A stretch of DNA of 64,000 nucleotides. Origin: Didymodactylos carnosus. Taxonomy: Eukaryota; Rotifera; Eurotatoria; Philodinida; Philodinidae. The translations under genes and the position numbers were made by a program. The DNA lies in NCBI GenBank assembly GCA_905250885.1, contig CAJNOQ010000172.1, positions 1-64,000 on the forward strand, written 5' to 3'. Below the pieces are notes generated by a model. It did no database searches. It saw only the letters and a program-made list of their open reading frames with translations, and had not been told where the DNA came from. Below, one piece after another: positions 38,921 through 52,580 of this stretch (its first letter is position 1; every line of letters begins with the position of its first letter).

Positions 38921-40276
38921 TTGACTATATATTCTAGTAGAGCATTTGTTATTTTTTATATTTTTTAATAAACTAGCATTGGTGATGTATAACTATTGGT
39001 AAAAATTGCTATCCTTATAATATTTTTCAAATGGCTGTTAGCTCTTACCACTGATAACAACAACAATTTATATCATTGTGTCATCATTCATTGCTGCTGC
39101 ACAAGCAATTGATCTATATATTTAAATCTTTCTAAATCGTAAACAGTTATGAACAGATTTTATTATTTTAACATTCTTTTATCATTTATCAAAATATTAT
39201 AGATCGAGTAACCAATACTTCGCCTAAAAATGGACCGACTCAATTAAATTTCTCATCGTTTGTTGACTGCAATGATTATCTGTATCGCTAATCTTTCTAA
39301 GTATCTATTTATTAATAAACTCCTAACACTAAATACAACAAAAAAGAAAAAAAAAATATTAATTCAATTTATATTATTTACTAACTTTAGAAATAATTTT
39401 ATTTTTTACATTAAAATTGAAATTAAAACATTTTCTCGTTATTTTCATGCAGTAGGATACTCTTGAACGTTATTCAGTTTCTAACCGTAGTCAAAGAATT
39501 TATTATCACTTTTTCATATGATAATATTGTTTTAGGCTAGAGGAGATCTAAATCATGAGATGAATGTTACGAATGACATTTTGACGTCAAAATTATTTTT
39601 GCAAATTAAAAGTAGGAGAAAAAAAATGGAAATAATTAATAGAAGAACATCAAGTCCGCTGTTTTATTTAACAAAAGGTCAGATGTCTAATTAATGTTTA
39701 ATAAAAGCATAATATCGGTGTCTGTTAATATATAGCGGAGAGAGATTAGGTATGCAAATAAGATTGAGATGAGATAACATTTATTAAAATTGAATATTAT
39801 TAATAATGAAACTTTAAGTTAAGTTGTTTGATTAACAACATTGGTTGGGACATTTTAAATGATAAATAACCTGCACTAATTTATAATCAAAACAAAGAAA
39901 CAACAAACTCACTAATATTATTCTGTAATGCGGAGGAAGATAACTTCTCATTTGATATTTAGCGGTCTTCCAGTAACCTACACTCCTTTTGCTTCATATA
40001 GATCATTTTTTAAAACGTGTATTTGATATTTCATAGCATCAGCGTGAAAAAAAAAGAATATTAATCACTAACGAAGTCATATATGTGAGATGATGCTTCA
40101 TAAATTTTTTTAGTACATGTTTTTTTTTTACTAATATATATTATGAAAAAAAACTTTATTCTTGTTGAAAAAGGAAAAATATTGATGATGTAGATATACA
40201 ATTAGTCGAGAAAAAAGCATTTTCATTTTTGCACTATTTCGCGTCAAAGACTGCACACATTTATTTTATGTTCATA
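38921..40276. other. Intergenic region between NAXE and the small secreted peptide gene
   Basis: AT-rich, with the NAXE polyadenylation signal near its start. No other gene, RNA or repeat is supported. Confidence 0.5.
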
Positions 40277-40616
40277 ATGTCTTGTACAAAACTACCATGG
40301 TAAATCTTTTATCCAAATATATTATTGTCATGTATAACATTTTTATTTATTTATTTCTCATTTTAGCTATGTTACCATTCTACTATGCGTCTGTCATATG
40401 ATTGCGTACTCATTTGCAGCTGGCAAGGATAATATGCTGACAAATTGTGCAAAAATAATCGAGAAAACTGATCCAGATTGGGAGATTCAATTTGAAAATT
40501 GTATTCAAGAATATGCATTGCTACTAAAATTACTTAGTCGAACACGTGTAGGCAAACGTCAATTATTAGAGCCAGTTCGTATGAAACGTGGTATTGGTAG
40601 ACAATTGCTTATGTAA
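40277..40616 (+). CDS. Small secreted peptide, candidate neuropeptide or hormone precursor (2 exons)
   Basis: Exon 1 (40277-40299; an in-frame ATG three codons earlier at 40268 is possible) and exon 2 (40367-40616) join in phase across a 67-nt GTAAAT-TTTTAG intron to give about 90 aa. The N-terminus is a good signal peptide (MSCTKLPCYVTILLCVCHMI). The remainder has two cysteines 18 residues apart (NCAKIIEK to ENC), then a basic tail with a GKR site (RTRVGKRQLLEPVR) and a further KR before GIGRQLLM at the C-terminus. GKR is the classical amidation-plus-cleavage signal of invertebrate prohormones. AATAAA lies at 40725. I do not recognise the family; a non-hormonal secreted peptide is equally possible. 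Confidence 0.6.
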
Positions 40617-43343
40617 TGAATCTATAAATATATATGTATTTTAGGCCTTCAAAAAAAAACAAAAAAAGATTTTCAATGTATCATTTTTTTCTTTGTTTGG
40701 CAAAAACATGTACGCTTGAGACGAAATAAAGTTATGTACGAAACAAATCAAACTAAATATTAAATAATAATGTAGCAATATAATAACTAATTCTCAAATC
40801 ACATGTGGGGCTACCTTTTTTCTGACGAATAATTGTGACATCAAAAATACGCTTAAATAATTCAAGGAATATTTCTGCAACAGATCACTGCAGATTGTAA
40901 ACAAGATCTATACCAAATTTCTAGCAGAATCTATCTGCTGCAGATTTTAGCAGAATTTTAACAGATTCTGTGCAATCGACGATAACTTACACGTTTTTTG
41001 ACAAAAATTAAATATTTCTTTTATATAATTGATCTATCATAAACTCTTTTCCGTTTGAATGAACCTTATAGATGAAGAGGTAGCTGAAATATAGTCATTT
41101 TAAATTTTTATGCAATATATTAGTATTTCGACTTTTTTTCTACCCACAGATAACTTTCGTTTGATAATGGTTTGCATACTGAGTGATAGGTATCGAAGAG
41201 CCTTATTGAATTATATGAAAAACGATTGAAATATATTATTTTATATGTATTATACTAATCACTATATCCGATGGTAGTGATACATGTCAGTGATAATTCA
41301 AGTGTTCTATATTGATCTGTTTTTTAGAAAAAGGTTCCTTTCAGTTTCTTTTGGTTTTAATTAACGAAATTGACAGAGTACGGAATAACTTACAACTAGG
41401 GCACATTCGATCATTTTATCTTTTTCTTACTTTGGTCGATAAACAGAAAAAATGTTGTCTATGGATGTTCTCTACTCAAAAAGGATAAAATAAAAACGGC
41501 ATCTCTCGTTTTAAAGTCAAAGAGCAGAACAGTTGGAAAGATAATATTTGGTTACTCCATATTCTGAGACACTAGCGAAGTAACTATCGTTCACCTTGAG
41601 GATTAGATGAAGAATTTGAAATAAATCGCTGCACACGTTTTCTGACAATGACAGTGGCATCATTTTAGACACAACTTGTATAAATTTAGCATATAATTAA
41701 TTATACATAACTGTTTATCAATTTGTAATTGTTTATTATCAACATACAATCAAATTTCTCATCAGCCCAGTAAACACTATCTTTTCCCCGAAAAGAGTTC
41801 CTGATAGATCAATTATATATTCTGGGTGAAAGTTACAACAAGGACGCCGATATCTTAAGAAAATGGCGCCCGCTCTTTGATTTCTATGCTGAAGAAAAAT
41901 TCTAATTTGCTTTTCACTCTTCTTTCTCGATTTGTGTTTGATGGTTTCGCCTCAGTCTTATTAAATTCTGTACTCTTCTACAATCACATTTACTCAAATT
42001 AGGGTAGTCGTAATCAATTTTAAACATCATTATATTGGCGATCTGCAATAAGTCACCAATAGCTTCCTGATAATTTTTAATCTTTAAAATCTCTTTAGTA
42101 ATTAATTAATCTATTGCGTTCAGAAAGTCCCATAACATCACTATAGTAATAATGATACGATAGATGACCTCAGCAGCTGAAGCGTGATTTTTGACAGATA
42201 TAACTTTTGATCGCAACTTAAATAAAGGTTCTATGTATATCAGTGATATAAAAAAAGGATATAATAGGACACTCTTTGGTCGATTACTGATTTCAAGTTC
42301 CTCGGTTGAGGGTCATTTGCGGAAAAACGAGTGGATGTTGTACTTGTACTTGGTATTGTTTGTTAACAAACAATACAAGCAATTGCTTGTATGTGAATGT
42401 AAATGTATATGTGACATAAATGATCTCCAGACGGAATAAACAAAACTAGAGATATGCAATATGTCATTTCGTTCATATTACCACACTCTTCAATAAAGTG
42501 AATGATCATAACATGCTTGAGCAAGAAAGTGCTTGGAAAAATAATTTCACGTCTTAGTGCAATCTATTTGGGGAGACGAACAGAGAAAGTCACTTAGACT
42601 TAGTTATTTTTCATTGATTACTATTTATGAAGTAGTACCAAGTATTGCGGAAGAAAGATATGTAGATTCATTTTTTTGAGCGAAATTTTCGGAGACTAAG
42701 GTTGATGTTGTGAATAAGATCTTAGCTCTAGACATTGAATCATTCATGAGTTATAGATAGCACAAGTAACAAAATAAGGCGTCCAATAAAATTGCTAAAA
42801 TTTTGAACTAGTAATTATCAGACCTGGACCTTTCTGCTTACATCTAAATGATGAATTTCTTCAGTTTTTTCCCAAACGATAGTATCTATAAAAACGTCTC
42901 TATTCAAAGTTCTGTGTAAGTTCGGTCTTTGAAATAAAAGAATATGTTATCGTGCGCTAAAACATGTGGAAAGAGTAGCGTAGTAAAATGTAGAGATCCA
43001 GTAGCGCCAAAAACGATACTTAAAAAAACATAGTAGACTAGTATTAGCAGGCACAGGAAAACGTTTTTAACTGTTGAAAGGAATAGTATATAGAAGGTAC
43101 CGATATCTCCCTTTGAAGGCAATTTTATCGGTTATTAATAAACTACTTTCTTTTAAATGGAACGCTTTCAAAGGACACTATTTTTACAGGTTGGTGTAAA
43201 TTCAGTAGCAAAGTGCTTTAAGAGGATATATTAAACGAAAATGTACAAGAGCGGATACGTAGTAAAAGAGGGACAACTTATTTTAATAACTTCTAAATGG
43301 TTTTGTGTCTGCTATTCACAAAAATTATTTGTTTTGTTTTAAG
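40617..43343. other. Intergenic region upstream of the receptor gene
   Basis: 2.7 kb of AT-rich DNA. A local run of GCAGATT/AATCTGC-like motifs in both orientations at about 40870-40980 suggests a small degraded repeat. No gene is supported. Confidence 0.45.
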
Positions 43344-46300
43344 ATGTACTTTCATAATGCAGTTGGTCGTCTATTACTATTTTTGTTTATATCATTTGAT
43401 TTTGTAAATAGTTTTTCTTCCTCAAATTCGTCTAGTCCACGATTATCGAATCCAATTGAATGTTTATGTACACCTGGCGAAACCTGTGATGAAAACAAAG
43501 AAACATGCACAATATTAAATAAAGATGCCCGTTGTTATCAAAGTTGGAGAATGGACAACGGTGTTATAGTTACAGAGGCCGGGTAAGTAGGTGGCAACAA
43601 TTGAACTACTATTTCTATCCATAAATAATTTATAACAATTAAGAAAATCTGAGAATAAACTATTTTCATGAAATTATTCTACAACATCTAGCGCACAACA
43701 ATTCTAATACATAATTTATCTTGTCCCTCTGATTTTAATCATAATCTATTGATTATCTTTCTCTTTTAGTTGTTTTCGTGATCAATATCTCTTCAGTCAA
43801 ATATATTGTACTACAAATACAACTGGACGTATAATATTTTGTTGTTCATCCCATAATTTATGTAACGATCGAGATGCTTATTCTGCAAGTTTACGAAAAT
43901 ATTTGAACGATTCATTTTATAAACCAGGTTTGAAATCTACCATGTCTTTCATACCAATAATTAAAACATATCTCTTCTATTTATTTTAGACAACAATACT
44001 GTTCGAGACAACAATACAAGACATAAACCAACATTTCCAATACATTATATTATTATTTTGTTAATAATCATTGTTATTGCTTTTGCTGGTATTTTTATTG
44101 CACTTTTGTATCTCATTAAAGGCTCAGCAAAGTAAGTATAACAGTAGTTTAGAGAGATTACAATCCACTTCTGAAATTCTCTTATTGATTCTGTCTAAAA
44201 TTTCGCTGAGAACTCATGTTATTACACGAACATATAAAAAGTTTTGCTCTTTTTTATTAGAAAACGATTTTGTTTGTTTGGCTCTTCAAATAACTCATCA
44301 ACATTCCTTTCACCGGAGAAACTACAGATGAATAATAATTCACTGTTTTGCTGTAAAAATAAAAGATCAACAACCGACACTATACCCACTGATCAATCAT
44401 TAACTGGACTGTTGGACGAATACTCGACGAGTATAACTGGCTCGGGTATAGGATTTATTTTTTGTAAATTTTTGTGTATTTGATCTAATCGTACTTTTTG
44501 AAAATTATTTAGCTTTGCCGTTACTTGTGCAGCGAACATTAGCTCGCCAAATTGAACTAGAAGAATTAATTGGTAAAGGACGTTACGGTTGTGTTTATCG
44601 TGGCAAATGGCGTGAAGATTATGTGGCCGTGAAAATATTTTCAACAAGTGATGAACGCTCATGGTTTAGAGAAGTGGATATTTATCAAACAACATGTTTT
44701 AGACACGAACATATTCTTGGTTATATAGCAGCTGATAATAAGGTAAGTGACCTTTGTTATCAGAGTATATATGGTAGTTTCATATTTTAACCTTTCTTTT
44801 TTCAGGATGCCATCACTTACACGCAATTGTGGCTTGTAACAGATTATCATGAAAACGGATCACTGTATGATTATTTAGTGAACAATGCAGTAGACTTGAA
44901 AACAATGCTTAAAATGATGTTTTCAATAGCCAGTGGACTTTGTCATTTACATATGCCGATTGAATCAACAAATGGTATGTCTTCTAAATGCAACAGTTTA
45001 CCATAGTCGACCGGACGTGTATTGCTAGTTTTCAAAGTTCAGCTTACCTACGAAATCTTTCATTTCTTTGCTTCTTGTTTTTACAAGAAGGAAAAACTGG
45101 ACTCTGATAAATTTTCTTCCGATACTATCCTATTGAATGAACCATAAATATTTATTTTGTTCAAAAAACTACACTCTTTATAACAAATTCAATTATCACA
45201 TTCATTCTAGGTAAAGTAGCTCTTGCACATCGCGATCTCAAAACTAAAAATATACTTGTCAAACGAGATTTAACATGCTGTATTGCTGATCTTGGTATGT
45301 TTTATTCTCTATTTATGATTTTGAAAGATTGCTCACGTCGATTCTCATTTTTCTATAGGTCTGGCAGTCAAACAAGTAAAATGTACTCCATCGACAAAAA
45401 AAGATTCATCATTATCAAATAAGGGGGATGCAGAAGCCGTCGTTATCGACATTCAAGCAAATACTCGTGTTGGAACAAAACGTAAGAAAATGTTACTATT
45501 ATGCCAATTTTCAGGTTGAAAGTGAGACTGTTTCGATTAAAGACAAATAGACGACATGTTGAAGTCGTAGTTTAATTTAATTAAAGAACTCGCATTCAAA
45601 AATCGATATGAAGATTAACGGCATGTGATTATGGCATATGAGATTATTTTTCTCTCTAAAATAAATAATTCATCAATATAGTTTTTTAACATGTTTTAGG
45701 ATATATGGCACCAGAAGTTTTAAGTGGTACTATGAATGAACGAAACTTTGATTCTTTCAAAGCAGCTGATATTTATGCACTTGGTCTCGTCTATTGGGAA
45801 TTGTTAAGACGTTGTCATAGTCCAAGACCATTTACCGATAAGGGTACGTATTAGACAGTATACATAGTTTGAAATTTTCTATATTTATTTTCTTTTTGAC
45901 AGGTGATGCAGATGAATTTCAGTTACCCTATCAAGATATGGTCACACCTGATCCATCCATTGAAGAAATGCGCGAAGTTGTTTGTGTGAAAAAATTAAGA
46001 CCAACAGCATCACCACGATGGCAACAGAATTCTGTTAGTATTCTCTGACAAATAATCTAGAATGGTTGAAAGCCTTTGTAAACGTTCTTTCATCAGGATG
46101 ACGTTTTAGGCAAAGGAAAAATGTTATTTGACTATGTTGTAAAGTCTTGTATGTTTTTTCTATTTAGACGATGCGTATTATCTCAAAGTTATGTGAAGAA
46201 TTGTGGTACGATGATCCCACATCACGTTTGAATGGTTTAAATGTAAAAAAACAATTAAAAGAACAGTGTGAATATGTACAACGTCTCATGGACGGTATTG

Positions 46301-46362
46301 ACAAACAACCACAAGAATTACAACAACAAACATCACAGATAGATATTCCATGGACAACTTGA
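43344..46362 (+). CDS. TGF-beta/activin type I receptor serine/threonine kinase (ALK4/5-like), 11 exons
   Basis: A plasma-membrane receptor that is phosphorylated by a type II receptor and then phosphorylates receptor Smads. Eleven exons sum to 1800 nt (599 aa). Order: signal peptide ([11 protein letters not shown]); Cys-rich ectodomain ending CCSSHNLCN; transmembrane helix about aa 147-172 ([20 protein letters not shown]); GS segment (TGSG, then [13 protein letters not shown]); kinase with [44 protein letters not shown], and C-lobe [19 protein letters not shown]. The L45 segment [14 protein letters not shown] matches activin/TGF-beta receptors (AADNKD in ALK4/5) rather than BMP receptors, implying Smad2/3-type signalling. 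The activation loop has an insert of about 20 residues ([14 protein letters not shown]). The GS box is poorer in SGS repeats than in vertebrates. The start directly follows TTTTAAG. Confidence 0.93.
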
Positions 46363-47280
46363 TTTGATTAATCATAAGATTTGCTTTATACAGACCTTAC
46401 GTGTATCACAGACAGTTCATTGTTTTATTGCACCTCACTTTATGAGAAAATTTGATAACTTTTACTTTGTTTTCTAAAAATTATTGTTTTTCTCTCGTTC
46501 CTTTTATAAATATGAAAAAGTGAACAGAGTTCAATGACAACAGTTTTTTAGTGCCGTCTACATATTTTTCTCTTTCTTCAGCGCACAAAGAGTCTCGTCT
46601 AATCAAAACTTTGTACATATTTTTTTAACGAATATAATCTCTAACATTTTCTTTTGAATTAGTTTCTTCGTTTTTTTTGGGGAACTATTTCGTTTTCACA
46701 ACTGTTATTTGTTAAGTTTTTTTCGTACGTACTTTTTTCTACTCTTTTTGTTTTTAGTGTAGTTTATGTCGTACATCTCTGTATATATATAAATGATTTT
46801 TGAAGAGATTTGCATATAGATATTTACTGGAGAAAAATTGTCCACATTTTGGATTGTTTTATTTTTTCCTCTGTGTCGATAAATCCTCCGAAGAAAAAAC
46901 TTAATAAAATAAATAAAATAAAAAACTAAATTTCATACATTAACTATAGAAAAATTAATGAAATGATATTTTATCTTTGAACACTTTTTTGATGATGCTG
47001 CTAATGATGAATAAATAAGGTCAAGAGCTATTCTGGGCTTTTAGTTCCAGAAAAAAATATAGATGATTTGCTAATCATTAGCAAGTGTGATATAATTCAG
47101 CAAGCGAACGAAGGACACCTTTTTTTGCGGTATAATCTACTGCAGAGATCTGTAGCTTGGATGCTTAGTTGTAAAAGTGTATGCCTCGCTCTTTCTCTAC
47201 TCATCAACAGTTCAAAACTGATTTATTTTTAACATTATTTTTTTCTCTCTTTCTAGGTTTTTTTATTGATTTATATCATT
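46363..47280. other. Intergenic region, receptor 3' to LSM5 5'
   Basis: AT-rich. Overlapping AATAAA motifs at about 46905-46922 are likely polyadenylation signals of the receptor gene. A pyrimidine-rich TTTCTCTCTTTCTAG ends 25 nt before the LSM5 start. Confidence 0.5.
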
Positions 47281-47691
47281 ATGTCCACGACAACTGGTAC
47301 AGTACCAACAGTTGGTGCCCCAACTTCTACAACAACAACATCGACAGCATCATCCTCTGGCGTATCTGGCGAAGGTGTTCATCATCATGTTCAAAGTGCT
47401 TCTCAAATAGCTAATGTTGCTCAGTTATTACCATTGGAATTAGTTGATAAATGCATTGGTTCTCGTATCCATGTCATTATGAAAACTGATAAAGAAATTG
47501 TTGGAAATTTACTAGGTTTTGATGATTATGTTAATATGGTATTAGACGATGTGACCGAGTTTGAAACTACACAAGATGGTGGTAGTCGGATAACAAAATT
47601 AGATCAAATATTATTAAATGGAAATCATATTGCTATGCTTGTACCAGGTGGAGAAGGACCGAACATGGGAGGAGTTGGAGATCAAAGATAA
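47281..47691 (+). CDS. LSM5: U6 snRNA-associated Sm-like protein LSM5
   Basis: A subunit of the LSM1-7 (cytoplasmic mRNA decapping) and LSM2-8 (U6 snRNP) rings. A single exon of 136 aa. Residues about 45-136 are a full Sm fold, nearly identical to animal LSM5: [40 protein letters not shown] (Sm1) and [20 protein letters not shown] (Sm2). The first 44 residues are a Thr/Ser-rich extension ([16 protein letters not shown]) absent from human LSM5 (91 aa); a start within the conserved part is unlikely because no Met precedes LLPLEL. Confidence 0.96.
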   Translation: MSTTTGTVPTVGAPTSTTTTSTASSSGVSGEGVHHHVQSASQIANVAQLLPLELVDKCIGSRIHVIMKTDKEIVGNLLGFDDYVNMVLDDVTEFETTQDGGSRITKLDQILLNGNHIAMLVPGGEGPNMGGVGDQR

Positions 47692-49065
47692 ATTATTTCA
47701 TATTTTATTCATTTTTGTTATTTGTTATTAGGTTTCTTCTTCAAACAAACATGTGTAAATAATTGTTTCAAATCAAAACAAAACTAACAGGATTCATTTT
47801 TATTTTTATTTTGTGAAATCGAAATAAGTTGTGTTAGAAACTCAACTCTCGAAGCTAGATTAAGAATTCGTCTCTATTTTAAAAGCCTATATTAGTAATT
47901 CCAAGTTCAATGTCGACTAAACTGTTAAGGATATTGATTATGCCAAAGACTAGATGAAAATTCAAAAATCCAGCCCTTATCCATAGTAGCCTCAATTAAA
48001 AAATTTTTTTTATCACTTAACTCATTATTATTACTCTAAAAAAAAGTTATATTTTCTCAGCCGGAAAAAAAAGTGTTCTTCATTCTGTTAAAGTTTTGTA
48101 TACGTTTTTCACCCTAAGGAATCTGTTCGGCGTACGCATCACCATGTACGGTACAAGTTTCTGCGTATACTACCATTGGTTTGCCTAAAATATTACTATG
48201 GTTAAAAAGAAGATTTTGTAAGTGTTCAATAGTGAGGGAGAAAGCTCGATGTTAGCAGCGAGAGCAATATATTCTGAGGTCATCGACGTAAAACATTCCA
48301 TTCCTTTCATATAAAAAATGCTGGGGTTATTTTTTATATACCGCACATATTCCTCAACTTTCTTATGGTCCAGAACCTATAATAAACACAAAAGCAGCTT
48401 AAGCTGTCCAAAAAATGCTTTCTCAATTCAGGATTTCCAGAAACCTTGCTTAAAAATCGACTAGAACTATCTCTGAGACTTAGTGTGTTGGGAAGTAGAC
48501 GCCATTCAATGTTGTATTTATCTCAAAATCGATATTTTTGTCGAAAATCGACCATTCTGCCATGCACACGTCTATGTGTGTGCTTAATCTGAAGATTTAC
48601 TTTTGCCTTTCAATGTCTGACGGATCTGATAATTTAATGTTCCATTTGCTTGTGTAATGAACATCTTACGTTTTCATTATTTTTTTCTTTTTTACTTTGC
48701 ATTTGTAAATTATTTTAGATATATAACGATCCGAACTCATTTTCTGTTACACTTAATTTCGAAACGTGTGTGTGTGTATGGAATGAAAGTTGGGTCATAG
48801 GGCTTTTTAACCCTAGCCCGATCTTAAAAACATTCTCATTTCTATATTCATTCATCCATTTTAATTAAAAACAGCGTAATAAGAAGAACAATACGGTTTT
48901 GAAAGGTATTCATACTTCATTTTTTCCATCAGCGAGTTTTGTGCTAGTAGTGCTAATTGCATTACCACTTCTCACAGCATTTGTATATTAGTTGACATTT
49001 GACTCTTATCATTTTTCTATCTTTAGAAGTTTATTTGGGATATTCTATCCCTTGTGAATAGAGCA
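47692..49065. other. Intergenic region, LSM5 to TAF5
   Basis: AT-rich. A TTTAG acceptor-like site ends at 49026, 40 nt before the TAF5 start. Nothing else was recognised. Confidence 0.5.
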
Positions 49066-52000
49066 ATGCACTATCCACCTTCGTCTCAACAACAAACGCC
49101 ACCTCAATCCCAGAATCAACAACAAATTTTTGTTGTTTCCCAAACATCCAATTTAAACAACAATTCTAATACAAATCAAGTAAATGCGTCTAAAATGTCC
49201 TATCTTTACTCGACAACTACGAATCAGCAACAAAATACGCCAACAAATATTCTACATCAAACTCAAGGAACTGTAATAACGACAAATGGAACAACAATGA
49301 TTACAAATCTTCATCAACAGCAACCGTCGTATCAGCAATTCCAGCCATCACAGCAGCAACAACAGTTTATAGCCAATAGATCATCACCTTCGACAACATC
49401 AATGCCATTATCGCAAACAATCAATCAAAACTTACAACAGAGAACAATCACGGTTCCGAATAACACATCACAGGTACAAAAATAGCTCAGAAATAGAAAT
49501 GACTGACTATTTTACTGTTAAGAGAAATCTAGCTCATATTATGCACTTCTTTTGAAAGCAGTTTATATAAAATTCTTTTTGTCTCCGTTAATAGATTTCG
49601 AATCAACCGCAACCATCATCACAACAGCAGTACATGTCAGCGCCAACTATACCTGTTCGTCAAACATTTACAACCGTCACTACTCCTATTTCATCCTCGG
49701 TACAAAGTTTTTCAGTGTCAGATCATTCAAATTCAGTGCTCAACAACAATATTTTGACAACCTCTTCATCGATCGCTTCTATTTCTTCACCATCACTCCT
49801 CGCACCTAATAATCAGGTTCGCACACAAACACCATCGACTATAAGACCACAAGTTCCACATACAGCAGCCACTTCTTCTATACTGCCACAACAACAACCT
49901 CTCACAACAACTACAGCAATTCCATCTTCTCCTCTTACTCCTCGTCCTGAACAGTTTCAACAGTTAATAAAATTTTGTCGACAATTTAATCTAAAAGACA
50001 CAGAAGAAACATTAACTAAAGAATATCAACAAATTCTAGATTCGCAGAAACCATCAGATATGAAAACGACATCAACAGTCACATCATTGAAATTTGATTC
50101 AGAACAATATTTTCAAACGTACGATGCCTATTTGAATTATATCCAGGAACAAAATGAATCAAATCGACATGAATTTTCACAATTACTCTATCCATTATTT
50201 GTACACATGTATTTAGGTATAAAAAATGATTGAAATTCTGTACTAGTTGAATAAACTATCGTTTTTCGATATTTTAGAATTGATTGAAAATGATAAATTA
50301 CATGAAGCGCAGCGTTTTTTTCATTATTATACAAAAACTAAACCTATATTACAACAGAAAATATTTGTTACACATGAAGATGATTTATATAAAATCAAAT
50401 CTCTCTTATCTAAACAACAAATCGAACAAAGTGATTTTGTTAAATCATTTCGATCAAATGGTCGTTATTGGATTAAATTGTGTGATTCGAGTTTAAAAAC
50501 GTTGGATCAACTATTAATTAAACAGCAAAAGTATCCATTGTTAACACGTCTCATACAACAATATATGCAATTGGAGATAAGTGATGGACAAGCTAGAAAT
50601 GTTGAAATTCAACAGTTATTAAGTGGAGGAAGATTAGGTAAGAATAATATTGTCCGATTCTGAAATATTTGATATTCAGTGGCAATTTTCATTTCTAGGA
50701 GAGATAAAAACGGATGATAATCAAAATAAAATGTACTATGGACTTTTGAAAGAACATGATTTAACTCGAATTCAGTATCACAAAACATTACTGGCGCCAC
50801 CGACACAAACCACAGCAAATGGTACGGGTGGCGATGAAGAGCAACAGCAAGACGAGCAACAACCACAGCAAAAACCAACCATTACAAATCGTAAAAAACT
50901 AAAACGTGATATATTTTCACAACGTCCAACTAAATCGTCTCAACGTGTCGATCCAAATTCACCACTGTTAACTCGAGTGCCAATTCCAGAATTACGTGAA
51001 CACGAACGAATAGATCTATTGAATATGTACAATGAAGACTATACAAGGATATTGAAAGTAACAGAAGAAAATCTACCATCATGTTGTTATTACACACTAT
51101 TAAATGGTTATTTAGAAATCAATTATTTAGGTAAAAGAACATTTATTCATTCATTATAGAGATTTTTTAAACGAGAAAAGTTTTAATTTAGAACTTATTT
51201 TAACTTAGTTAAACGATAGTTTAGATTTATTTATTTTTTACTTTTAGAATTATCTGATGATTCTACGTTGTTAGCAGTTGGTTGTAAAAATTCGACAATT
51301 TTAATTTATTCGTTGAATCGTCGAAAATTAATCACAATGAAATTGTCCAATGGTTTAGATACATTGGATAAGTCAAATGAACATGTCTACGAACAAATGA
51401 TGATGGAAGAAAATGACGAAGAGGTACCATCTAGTGAGATGGAAACAGATAAAGATAACGATGTTTATAGTCAACGTCTATTATGTGGTCATACCGGTCC
51501 TATTTATGGTTTATCAATGTCGAGAGATAAATGGTTTCTACTATCATGTTCTGAAGATTGTACGATTCGTTTATGGTCCCTCTTAACTTTTACATGCTTA
51601 GTTGTCTATCGTGGACATATGCAACCTGTATTTGATATTCAGTTTGGACCATTTGGTCATTATTTTGCATCATGTTCATTAGATAAAACTGTTCGTCTAT
51701 GGTGCATGGATCATTCACAAACATTGAGAATATATACGGATACAATAAATGATATTGAAACAGTTTGTTTTCATCCAAATTCAAATTATCTAGCTACATC
51801 ATCATCGGATAGACTTATTAAAATATGGGATCTACTTGAAACAAAAGATGGTAATGCAAATAAACCTATTCGTCAAATGTCTGGTCATAAATTACCGATA
51901 TGTATTAAACGATTTACAAAAGATGGAAAATATTTAATATCGTGCGGATATGATAGACATATAATGATTTGGGATATGGCTAATGGAGCATTATTAACAT

Positions 52001-52580
52001 CGTTTATAGGTAAGTGCAAAGATTATTAAATTATCAACTAATTTATTCGTATTTTGTGTATAAAGAAGAAAAAAATCTCAAATTTTAGTAAGATACTTTT
52101 GCAGTAAAAATTATTTAATCTTATAATTAATGTTGTCTTTGATATTCTTTTCTAGGACATAATGATGCTATATTTTCCATGGATTATTCTCGTGATGGTA
52201 ATATTCTTGTTACCGGTAGTTTAGATTTTACAATTAAACTATGGAATTTAGGAAAATTAATTAAAGATGCTCAAGATCAAAAATTAGAGACGTTAAATAA
52301 GATAACACCAAATCATAAATATGAAATGGTTTGTTATAGAACAAAACGTACATCGACAATCCTTTTACATTTTACTAGACGAAATTTATTAATGGGAGTA
52401 GGCGTTTTCATACCATTACCACCCACAGCTTTGTCTGAAATATCATCATCTACACAACAGCAACAAGAGTCATCATCTACATCTCAGATAAATACATCAA
52501 CAACAACAACCACAACAACAACAATAACAACAACAACGACGGCGACAACAACAATAAGTAAAATAAAGGAAGAAAAATAA
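49066..52580 (+). CDS. TAF5: Transcription initiation factor TFIID subunit 5 (TAF5), 6 exons
   Basis: A scaffold subunit of TFIID (and of SAGA-type complexes in some lineages). Six exons total 3009 nt (1002 aa; human 800). Residues 1 to about 250 are a Q/T/S/N-rich activator-like region. A LisH-like helix pair begins near aa 254 (PEQFQQLIKFCRQFNLKDTE). The TAF5-specific NTD2 follows (FSQLLYPLFVHMYL, ELIENDKLHEAQRFF, FVKSFRSNGRYWIKL). A linker with RVPIPELREHERID leads to WD40 repeats from about aa 610 (LLCGHTGPIYGLS, CTIRLWSL, YRGHMQPVFDIQFGP, CFHPNSNYLATSSSDR, KIWDL, GHNDAIFSMDYS, TIKLWNL). The C-terminal ILLHFTRRNLLMGVG matches the conserved TAF5 tail and favours TAF5 over TAF5L. The end is a poly-Thr tract from an ACA microsatellite (52498-52555). 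AATAAA occurs at 53084. Confidence 0.95.

Noticed and set aside
42191-42439. 82-codon frame upstream of the receptor gene
   Set aside because: No signal peptide, motif, splice context or polyadenylation signal supports it.
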